A stretch of 10,391 nucleotides of DNA from a bacterium (GTDB lineage Bacteria > Patescibacteriota > Gracilibacteria > JAUYGZ01), in contig JAUYKR010000083.1 of the NCBI GenBank assembly GCA_030699855.1, forward strand, positions 1-10,391. The letters run 5' to 3'. A model generated the notes under the pieces. It was not told where the DNA came from. It made no database searches and worked only from the letters and a program-made list of their open reading frames with translations. The position numbers and the translations under genes are program-made. Shown in pieces: positions 4,740-10,391 of the stretch (positions are counted from its first letter, which is position 1; every line of letters starts with the position of its first letter).

Positions 4740-7700
4740 ATGGGAGTCTTATACGGTCTTATGGATACTTTCAATATCGTATCTTGGATACCGATTGCCT
4801 TGCTGGTAGTCGTTATCGTCTACAACGCACTCGTCATTGCCGGAAAGCTGTGGGTTCCTTTTCGAAATCGGCACTATTACCGTCGGCAAAAGCCGGTGCT
4901 CCTTCGCCTGCGCGTGCCCAAGGAAGATGAAAAAGCGCCCACCAAAGGACCTATCGTAGCCGAACAGATCTTCAACACCCTGGCCGGGACCTATAAGTCG
5001 ATTGGCTGGTTCAGCCGCTATATTCTGGGAAAGCCTCAACCGAAATTGAGCTTCGAAATCGCTCATGTCGACGAGCAGATCTTCTTTTACGTGTGGATTC
5101 CCAAGGAATATCAAAGACTGATGGAGGGGCAGATATACGCCCAGTATCCGGAGGTGGAGATCGAGGTGGTGGAGGATCATGTCACTTCCGCCTTGGAAGT
5201 GAGGAGGCCCATGGTTCCTGGACCCAGTTCTCAAGAACTGGTCGGTGCGGGTCAGGTGGCCGAGCTGGGGGAGTTCGAGTCAGTTAGCCCGGGTGTGGTA
5301 TGTGTGGCGGAAATGGGGGTGACCGATGAATTGATCTGGCCGTTTAAAACCTACGATTATTTCGTCGATAAAGATGACAAAACGCAGGTGGACACTTTGT
5401 CCGCGCTGACATCCGCCATGAGCAAGCTCAACCACGAGGCCGACCAGGCCTGGTTTCAAATGGTGATCCGACCGGAAGATCCCTTGTGGCAAAAGCATGC
5501 CGCTTTTGCTTACAAAATCTTGAAGGCCGGCTACTTTCACCGCTGGGATTGGGCATCTAACTGGTTTGTGTGGTGGTATGTAACACCATCCTTTTTTCGG
5601 CACTGGTTTGTAAAAGTCCCTATCACCTTCCTCCTCAAGCTGCTCTGGCGAAGCGTGGGTCTGTATGAACCCCTGGAGGGAGGAAGCCTGGTGGAGAAGC
5701 AGGAGGCGGGTTTCAGCTTTTGGGAACTGCCGCGAAGAAAGCTGGTGAAGCTGGTTTTTCAGTCCTCGATTCGAGTGGCCTATCTGAGCCGTTCGGGGGA
5801 CATCCCCGGCGCCCGCCTCAAAACCCAGGAGATGGCATCCAGCTTCAACCAGTTCCGTTGGCCGGAGGTCAACGGTCCGGAAATTGATCTTTTTGAGGAT
5901 ACTTCCAGTCGAGCTGGTCGCCGCTTGTACCAGCGTATGAAAGAGCGCGAGGTCGATGATCACCTGGTTTTGGCCGTCGACGAATTGGCGACCTTATTTC
6001 ATTTGCCGATGTGGAGTCTGGAAACGCCCAACATCGCCTGGGTTCGTTCCAAAAAACTGGAACCTCCGGCGGAGCTGCCGACCCCCAAAGAATTCAACGA
6101 CCTGACCATCCTGGGTTCCACCAACTTCCGCGGAACCAAAAAGGTGTTCGGAATCAAACCCGATGATCGTCGCCGGCACATGTACATCATCGGGAAAACC
6201 GGTATGGGAAAGTCCACGGTGCTGGAAAACATGATTCACGATGACATCCAAAAAGGCCGTGGGGTGGCGGTGGTGGATCCGCACGGGGAACTGGCGGATA
6301 AGGTGACGGCCATGATCCCCAAGTCCCGCATCAACGACGTGGTGATCTTTGATCCGTCCGACCGCGATTATCCGGTGTCCTTCAACATGCTGGAAGTCAA
6401 AAATCCAGAGCATCGCTCCCTGGTGGCCTCCGGTCTGGTCGGAGTCTTCAAAAAAATGTATGCCGAAAGCTGGGGCCCTCGTCTGGAATATATTCTGAGA
6501 AATTGCATTCTCGCTCTCACCGAATTTGAAGGGGCGACTTTGCTGGGTATTCCCCGGCTCCTGGTCGATCCGATGTATCGGGAGAAGGTTCTGGAGCGGG
6601 TCACGGACCCTGTCGTCAAATCCTTCTGGATGGATGAGTTCGCCCACATGACCGACAAACTGCGGGTGGAGGCCATTTCTCCCATCCAAAACAAGGTAGG
6701 GCAATTTCTTTCGTCCTCGCTGATCCGCAACATCCTGGGCCAGGTGAAGAGCTCAATCGACATTCGCTTCGCCATGGATACCAAAAAGATCTTCATCGCT
6801 AACCTGTCCAAGGGAAAGATCGGTGAAGATAATTCGTCCCTGCTCGGCGCCATGCTCATTACCAAGTTCCAGCTCGACGCCATGAGCCGAGCCGATATGG
6901 AGGCGGATGAACGCGAGGATTTTTATCTCTACGTCGATGAGTTCCAGAACTTTGCCACCGATTCCTTTGCCACCATTCTGTCCGAAGCCCGTAAGTACAA
7001 ACTGAATCTGGTGATGGCCAACCAGTATGTCGAGCAAATGGAAGAAGAAGTGATGCACGCCGTGTTCGGTAACGTGGGTACGCTTCTTTCCTTCCAGGTC
7101 GGCTTCGACGATGCCGAGTACTTCTCCAAACAGTTTGGCGAAGTGGTGCTGCCGGAGGACGTGATCGCCCTGCCCAAGTACACCACCTACATCCGCCTTC
7201 TTGTCGACAATATGCCGACGCCGGTGTTTTCCGCCCAAATGAACCCTCCGGTGGAGGTGGACATGCATTCGGACATTCGCGCGAGCGTAATCAAATCCTC
7301 CCGTGAGCGCTACGGGGCGGGAAGGGTAGAGGTTGAAGAGAAGATCATGCGCTGGAGCACTTCGCTGGCCGCGCCGGAGATGAAGAAGGCTCTGGCGGCG
7401 AAAGCCGGTGGTACTTCCAGCGCGGGAGTACGCTGGCGCTACGACCGCAACAAAAAAGAATTTGAAGAGCTCATCCACAGCTCCGGGAAGAAGTTTGTAG
7501 AAATTCCCCGGGAACAGTTCGATCAGTTTGGCGTCAAAGACGCCGTGAACGAATTTGTGTATCATATTCCCGAAGATGATCTGATGGTTTATTCGCGGAT
7601 CGACAGCCAGGGCAAGTGCTTCAGCAGAAAGGAAAACAACATCGAAGTCTGGAAGGTGAATGACGGCAAGCCGGAAAAGCTCTCCGAAGTGGAGAAGGCG

Positions 7701-8060
7701 CCCGGGTGGCAGTTGGGATTGAATAAAGTGCTTGGCGGGGGCTTCCGCAGTCCCAAGAATCAGGACGAGATGGAGAGCACATTTTCCAAAGCCGGATACA
7801 CTTTCGAAAAGGTGGACCGAAAGAAGTTCGATCAGTATGGCCTGGAAAAGAGCCTGAATGAGATCGTCTACTTCCTCAAAAAAGCAGAGCGGGAGCTGGT
7901 GGTGATCAGCGCTTTGGATCCGCAGGGTGGTTGCTTCACCCGAAATCCCGATCAGGTCATCCAGGTCGGAGGCGCGAAAGCGGGGAAATTTGTGGCCGAA
8001 AAGACGGTCAAAAAATCCATTGAGTGGATGGGGGAGCTGGAGGAGAAGTTAAAAGTATAG
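4740..8060 (+). CDS. Large TraG/VirD4-like (DUF87/HerA-class) P-loop ATPase, membrane anchored
   Basis: A 1106-residue protein. One N-terminal helix (about 15-35) anchors it. Residues about 52-150 form a domain typical of conjugation-type ATPases (FEIAHVDEQIFFYVWIPKEY...QYPEVEIEVVEDH). The motor follows: Walker A GKTGMGKS (485-492), VVDPHGELAD (511-520), Walker B YLYVDEFQNF (729-738, D733/E734) and MANQY (759-763). The C-terminus holds two related copies of a roughly 65-residue domain (907-969, 1012-1077) that I do not recognise. Related ATPases pump DNA or protein through type IV secretion or related channels; that role is inferred. It has the strongest promoter and a long leader. Starts are uncertain: ATG 4740 follows GAAGGGCA (too close to act well as Shine-Dalgarno), while ATG 4761 follows GGTCTT and begins right before the helix. 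It ends in TAG. Confidence 0.87.
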   Translation: MGVLYGLMDTFNIVSWIPIALLVVVIVYNALVIAGKLWVPFRNRHYYRRQKPVLLRLRVPKEDEKAPTKGPIVAEQIFNTLAGTYKSIGWFSRYILGKPQPKLSFEIAHVDEQIFFYVWIPKEYQRLMEGQIYAQYPEVEIEVVEDHVTSALEVRRPMVPGPSSQELVGAGQVAELGEFESVSPGVVCVAEMGVTDELIWPFKTYDYFVDKDDKTQVDTLSALTSAMSKLNHEADQAWFQMVIRPEDPLWQKHAAFAYKILKAGYFHRWDWASNWFVWWYVTPSFFRHWFVKVPITFLLKLLWRSVGLYEPLEGGSLVEKQEAGFSFWELPRRKLVKLVFQSSIRVAYLSRSGDIPGARLKTQEMASSFNQFRWPEVNGPEIDLFEDTSSRAGRRLYQRMKEREVDDHLVLAVDELATLFHLPMWSLETPNIAWVRSKKLEPPAELPTPKEFNDLTILGSTNFRGTKKVFGIKPDDRRRHMYIIGKTGMGKSTVLENMIHDDIQKGRGVAVVDPHGELADKVTAMIPKSRINDVVIFDPSDRDYPVSFNMLEVKNPEHRSLVASGLVGVFKKMYAESWGPRLEYILRNCILALTEFEGATLLGIPRLLVDPMYREKVLERVTDPVVKSFWMDEFAHMTDKLRVEAISPIQNKVGQFLSSSLIRNILGQVKSSIDIRFAMDTKKIFIANLSKGKIGEDNSSLLGAMLITKFQLDAMSRADMEADEREDFYLYVDEFQNFATDSFATILSEARKYKLNLVMANQYVEQMEEEVMHAVFGNVGTLLSFQVGFDDAEYFSKQFGEVVLPEDVIALPKYTTYIRLLVDNMPTPVFSAQMNPPVEVDMHSDIRASVIKSSRERYGAGRVEVEEKIMRWSTSLAAPEMKKALAAKAGGTSSAGVRWRYDRNKKEFEELIHSSGKKFVEIPREQFDQFGVKDAVNEFVYHIPEDDLMVYSRIDSQGKCFSRKENNIEVWKVNDGKPEKLSEVEKAPGWQLGLNKVLGGGFRSPKNQDEMESTFSKAGYTFEKVDRKKFDQYGLEKSLNEIVYFLKKAERELVVISALDPQGGCFTRNPDQVIQVGGAKAGKFVAEKTVKKSIEWMGELEEKLKV
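7458..7970 (+). repeat. Tandem duplicated C-terminal domain in the ATPase
   Basis: Protein residues 907-969 and 1012-1077 align: FDQFGVKDAVNEFVY matches FDQYGLEKSLNEIVY, and DSQGKCFSR matches DPQGGCFTR. The shared pattern is FDQ[FY]G then NExVY, about 20 residues, then QGxCF[ST]R. The copies are divergent, so this is an old duplication. A linker of about 40 residues separates them. Confidence 0.75.
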
Positions 8061-8062
8061 TG

Positions 8063-8091
8063 TTGTTTTTTGTGGTCGAGTTGCCTAGGAT
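8063..8091 (+). promoter_or_regulatory. Candidate promoter for the coiled-coil gene
   Basis: TTGTTT (8063-8068), a 17-bp spacer and TAGGAT (8086-8091), followed by GA as at 1770. It starts 2 bp after the stop of the ATPase gene. The predicted leader to ATG 8121 is about 22 nt and lacks a Shine-Dalgarno sequence. Confidence 0.42.
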
Positions 8092-8120
8092 GATTCCGCT
8101 TATTCTTCAGTTTTTTTGTT

Positions 8121-8537
8121 ATGGTCGATCATGATAGCAAAAGTCAGCTCAAGGCCCAGGCACTCGTTCAAAAGCTCTTCGATGCCAAGGATCAGCTTCG
8201 GGAAACGAAAGGAGCCCTGCGGGCCTACAAGGTGACATCGGAAAAGATGGAAGAACTCAAAAAGGCTCGCAAGGAGTTCAGCGATCAGATCAATGAGGAA
8301 AAGGAGAAGGTCGAAGCGGAATTTCAAAAAGATCCGGCGTACATCAAGCTTCGCGAAGAAGCTCTGGACGCTCAGGAAAAGATCGCCCTGGCCAAGCAAG
8401 ATTTACGAGTGGTTCTCAAAGAGCAGGCCATGAAGGAAGGTTTCGTGGAGATCCAGGTGGAGGTGAATGGGATGCCCGTCAAACTGCAATCCCAGGCCAA
8501 GGTGGCACTCTATTTCAACGGCAAGGACGAGAAATAG
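8121..8537 (+). CDS. Small coiled-coil protein of unknown function
   Basis: I do not recognise this 138-residue protein. Residues about 6-105 are highly charged, rich in Glu, Lys, Gln and Ala, with heptad-like spacing, so a long helix or coiled coil is predicted. Residues about 107-134 change character (FVEIQVEVNGMPVKLQSQAKVALYF) and look like two or three beta strands, perhaps a binding or capping module. There is no signal peptide or membrane segment, so it should be cytoplasmic. It lies between the large ATPase and a polytopic membrane protein and could be an accessory factor of the same machine; only position supports this. ATG 8121 follows CAGTTTTTTTGTT with no Shine-Dalgarno sequence. 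Coding-like composition and clean boundaries make it very likely real. It ends in TAG directly at the 12-bp inverted repeat. Confidence 0.82.
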   Translation: MVDHDSKSQLKAQALVQKLFDAKDQLRETKGALRAYKVTSEKMEELKKARKEFSDQINEEKEKVEAEFQKDPAYIKLREEALDAQEKIALAKQDLRVVLKEQAMKEGFVEIQVEVNGMPVKLQSQAKVALYFNGKDEK

Positions 8538-8671
8538 CTGGAATCTCTGCAAAACGTGATCTACTTGCGTTTCCCTCGAAAAAATCCTCAACGTATAACC
8601 CATACGTTTGCGGTTTTCTCTCAGTCCAATCCGCCTCGGGCGGACACCTCATCGTTTTTCAGAGATTCCAG
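8538..8671. repeat. 134-bp element with perfect 12-bp terminal inverted repeats
   Basis: CTGGAATCTCTG (8538-8549) and CAGAGATTCCAG (8660-8671) are perfect reverse complements. Between them lie AACGTAT (8590-8596) / ATACGTT (8602-8608), TCCGCC (8630-8635) / GGCGGA (8639-8644) and possibly AAACG (8552-8556) / CGTTT (8568-8572). The left end abuts the TAG stop of the upstream gene; the right end abuts the extended -10 of the next gene. No obvious target-site duplication flanks it. On the opposite strand the AACGTAT hairpin is followed closely by TTTTTT and could act as a terminator. It could be a MITE-like repeat or a multi-branched RNA. Confidence 0.6.
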
Positions 8672-8680
8672 TGCTATACT
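8672..8680 (+). promoter_or_regulatory. Extended -10 promoter for the membrane protein gene
   Basis: TGCTATACT is an extended -10 (TATACT at 8675-8680) with no good -35 at the right distance. Transcription would start near 8687, giving a leader of about 17 nt before ATG 8704. That leader is pyrimidine-rich and has no Shine-Dalgarno sequence. Confidence 0.48.
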
Positions 8681-8703
8681 CCTCCTGATTTCTCTTATCT
8701 TCC

Positions 8704-10056
8704 ATGAGCGAAGGATCGTCTGTACGCCAGCCATCGCAGCCAAAAGCAGAGGCGCCGGATTTCCAGCAGATCGAGGAGCAGGTGGACGCGGAGCTTCGCG
8801 AAGACGAGTTCGACCTCAAGGACGTCAAAATTACCCATGTAGAGAATCTCTTCATCATCTCCTATTTGACGAAGGCTCTTCAGGACATTCTGATCCGAAG
8901 AATCAGCTTTCTTCAATACCCCCTGTTGTTGATCGATCTGCCCCTGGCTCTGGCCATTCTGATCGTCAACGTCGAGCGGGTGTTGTACGTCAAGGTTTTG
9001 GGCTATGTGCTGGCCCATATTCAGTTCGACGTGGAAATTTTGAAAGACCTAGTGAAATCTTCCGGCCAGACGGATGAGGAGGTGGAGGGTTGGCAGGAAT
9101 GGGCATTCAGGGCGATTCGAAAATTTCTTCGCTTTTTGTGGGGCTTGCTTATTTTGCTGTTCATCCTGCCGGTGTGGCCGCTGATCTGGATTTATAACCA
9201 CATCGTCGAAGCTCTGCTCATCTGTGCCATCTACTATCTGCTGATGTTCTGGAGCTTCGATTACACCGGCGGCTATCTGGTGTTTTATCTGCTGTTCATG
9301 ACGGTGACCTTCCTGGTCTCGTCCATCACCGTTCCGTTTTTGTTCAAACTCTGGGTCTACATCAAAGCCATCTTCTCTCTGGAAAAAAAGAGCTGGAGAG
9401 CGGTCAGCAACGAAGCCAAGATGGCCTTCCTACAATTTTACCGGTATGTCCAGGGTGGGGGATCCCAATCTATTCGGGCCATCAAGGCCAGATATGGGGA
9501 AAAATACCAGGCTGAAGGCGGAGTGTACTACATGCTGCTCAAACTCCTTCATTACCTCAAAGACCGCTTCTGGGAACTGAAGGAACGAAAGGCTGAGGTG
9601 GTGGTGGAAAAGATCCAGCACAAGACTCTCGAATTCGTGGACGAATACTATCAGGAAAAAACCGCCTATGACTCCACTCTGCGGGCTTTGAAACCCAAAG
9701 ACCTGCAGCGAACGGCTTTGGCCATGTTGCTCACCTTATTTCTTTCCGTCGTGCTCGTTAGTCATGGGAGTCACGGCCAGGGCGTCATTGGGCCTATTCT
9801 CCTCTCCTTTGTCGATCAGGACGTGGCCGGGCAGATCTGGGTCGATCAGAATAACGGAGTGGGGTACTACCAGGACATGGTGCACCACTACTTCTTTTTG
9901 CCAAATATTTTCAGTTACGTGGCTCTGGGAGCAGACACGACTCTTGATTACTTCTTCCGGGGGTATTACGCCTTTTATCCGATCTATCTCGACTTTATTT
10001 TGCGATATTACGGTTATTATTTTGGGATTTTGGTGCTGGGATTGTGGGGGGAGTAG
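8704..10056 (+). CDS. Polytopic membrane protein of unknown function
   Basis: I do not recognise this 450-residue protein. The first 45 residues are polar and acidic with no signal peptide. Hydrophobic segments lie near residues 70-90, 143-165, 167-183, 189-222 (probably two) and 336-353, with a further hydrophobic, aromatic end near 397-448. A charged segment of about 110 residues (223-335) separates the two membrane regions and is probably cytoplasmic and helical. The C-terminal part (388-439) is very rich in tyrosine. Following the large ATPase and the coiled-coil gene, it could be the membrane channel or scaffold of a transfer machine, as VirB6/TrbL-type proteins are in type IV secretion, but I see no sequence match to them. 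It has its own extended -10 promoter and a short leader. ATG 8704 follows CTCTTATCTTCC. It ends in TAG. Confidence 0.88.
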   Translation: MSEGSSVRQPSQPKAEAPDFQQIEEQVDAELREDEFDLKDVKITHVENLFIISYLTKALQDILIRRISFLQYPLLLIDLPLALAILIVNVERVLYVKVLGYVLAHIQFDVEILKDLVKSSGQTDEEVEGWQEWAFRAIRKFLRFLWGLLILLFILPVWPLIWIYNHIVEALLICAIYYLLMFWSFDYTGGYLVFYLLFMTVTFLVSSITVPFLFKLWVYIKAIFSLEKKSWRAVSNEAKMAFLQFYRYVQGGGSQSIRAIKARYGEKYQAEGGVYYMLLKLLHYLKDRFWELKERKAEVVVEKIQHKTLEFVDEYYQEKTAYDSTLRALKPKDLQRTALAMLLTLFLSVVLVSHGSHGQGVIGPILLSFVDQDVAGQIWVDQNNGVGYYQDMVHHYFFLPNIFSYVALGADTTLDYFFRGYYAFYPIYLDFILRYYGYYFGILVLGLWGE

Positions 10057-10089
10057 TGAGGAGTGAGGAGTTTGGAGTAAGGAGTTCGG
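10055..10089 (+). repeat. Five tandem heptamers AGTNNGG
   Basis: AGTGAGG, AGTGAGG, AGTTTGG, AGTAAGG and AGTTCGG run without gaps. The first copy begins inside the TAG stop of the membrane protein gene, and a degenerate AGAGGAGAA follows. AGT and GG are fixed while positions 4-5 vary, and the strand is almost all purine. The pattern is non-coding here. Confidence 0.65.
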
Positions 10090-10112
10090 AGAGGAGAATT
10101 TTTCTTTTATGT

Positions 10113-10142
10113 CTTTCGCTTCGAAGGTCCTCGCTGCGAAAG
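10113..10142. other. Hairpin upstream of nth
   Basis: CTTTCGC (10113-10119) and GCGAAAG (10136-10142) form a perfect 7-bp stem with a 16-nt loop that includes TTCGAA. No T-run follows on either strand, so it is not a standard intrinsic terminator. The rest of the 10090-10190 gap shows no clear promoter; TAGAAG at 10164-10169 is the only weak -10 candidate, 21 nt before the start. Confidence 0.4.
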
Positions 10143-10190
10143 TGCAATCCCTGTTCCGAACAATAGAAGTAAAAACTTGAATAGTTTCCT

Positions 10191-10391
10191 ATGCAAAAAG
10201 CAGAGAGGATTAAAATTATTGACGAAGAACTCGATCGACTCTACCAGAAGCCTAAACCGGCTTTGCATTTCAAAACCCCGTACCAGATGCTGGTGGCGGT
10301 AATTTTATCCGCGCAGTGCACGGACGAGCGGGTGAACAAGGTGACGGCGCAGCTCTTTCGCGACCATCCGGGGCCTTCGGAAGTTCTTCGC
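10191..10391 (+). CDS. nth: Endonuclease III, C-terminus cut by window edge
   Basis: Only the first 67 codons are present. They read MQKAERIKIIDEELDRLY, then LHFKTPYQMLVAVILSAQCTDERVNKVTAQLF. This matches the N-terminus of endonuclease III as I recall it from E. coli (LNFSSPFELLIAVLLSAQATDVSVNKATAKLY), with the LSAQCTD variant common in other bacteria. The enzyme is a DNA glycosylase/AP lyase that removes oxidised pyrimidines in base-excision repair. The helix-hairpin-helix, catalytic lysine and aspartate, and iron-sulphur cluster cysteines lie beyond the window, so activity and length cannot be judged. ATG 10191 follows AGTTTCCT, the pyrimidine-rich context seen at the other starts, with no Shine-Dalgarno sequence. 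It is separated from the membrane protein gene by 134 nt and is probably transcribed on its own. Confidence 0.93.
   Translation, partial: MQKAERIKIIDEELDRLYQKPKPALHFKTPYQMLVAVILSAQCTDERVNKVTAQLFRDHPGPSEVLR

Noticed and set aside
6753..7565. Long reverse-strand frame opposite the ATPase (also 5280-5963 and 5994-6704)
   Set aside because: They lie wholly within the conserved motor gene, and their products are His/Phe/Leu-rich mixtures typical of antisense frames.
8556..9077. Forward frame starting inside the 134-bp element
   Set aside because: It runs into the membrane protein gene in another frame and its product is low-complexity Arg/Ser/Gly-rich; no coding signal.
10055..10142. CRISPR-like array or intrinsic terminator after the membrane protein gene
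   Set aside because: The heptamers have no spacers, and the following hairpin has no T-run on either strand.
1..10391. TGA read as glycine or tryptophan
   Set aside because: Genes have full family length with standard stops and no in-frame TGA; only stop avoidance is seen.

Overview
The window is a stretch of bacterial chromosome with moderate G+C by eye. Every gene I can support lies on the + strand. It holds eight complete or nearly complete genes plus the first 67 codons of a ninth. The organism cannot be named from this sequence. A very large TraG/VirD4-like ATPase, unrecognised small and membrane proteins, an archaeal-style FAD synthase and start sites without Shine-Dalgarno sequences together suggest the Patescibacteria (CPR), perhaps a Peregrinibacteria-like lineage. 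That placement is inference.

Layout. 1-1087: C-terminal four fifths of adenylosuccinate lyase (purB), followed by a terminator whose loop overlaps the next promoter. 1191-1772: a five-repeat TPR protein. 1797-2192: a nucleotidyltransferase of the archaeal RibL/FAD synthase type. 2193-2467: a non-coding gap with an 11-bp inverted repeat and an internal helix. 2468-3304: a four-helix membrane protein that looks like an orphan FtsX. 3368-4525: alanine dehydrogenase. 4526-4739: a strong extended -10 promoter and a long structured leader. 4740-8060: a membrane-anchored 1106-residue P-loop ATPase with a duplicated C-terminal domain. 8121-8537: a small coiled-coil protein. 8538-8671: a 134-bp element bounded by perfect 12-bp inverted repeats. 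8704-10056: a 450-residue multi-spanning membrane protein. 10055-10190: a heptamer repeat and a hairpin. 10191 to the end: start of endonuclease III (nth).

The housekeeping genes (purine, flavin, alanine, base-excision repair) look unrelated to one another. The exception is the run 4740-10056: large ATPase, coiled-coil protein and polytopic membrane protein. This could be the core of a DNA- or protein-transfer machine and is the best candidate for an undescribed system.

Expression signals are unusual and consistent. None of the eight start codons has a well-spaced Shine-Dalgarno sequence. Most are preceded directly by a pyrimidine-rich run. Four carry the same -10-like motif TARGATG 20-28 nt upstream of the start, and three others have an extended -10 TGnTATnnT. 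Nearly every gene seems to have its own promoter, and no gene uses TGA as a stop.
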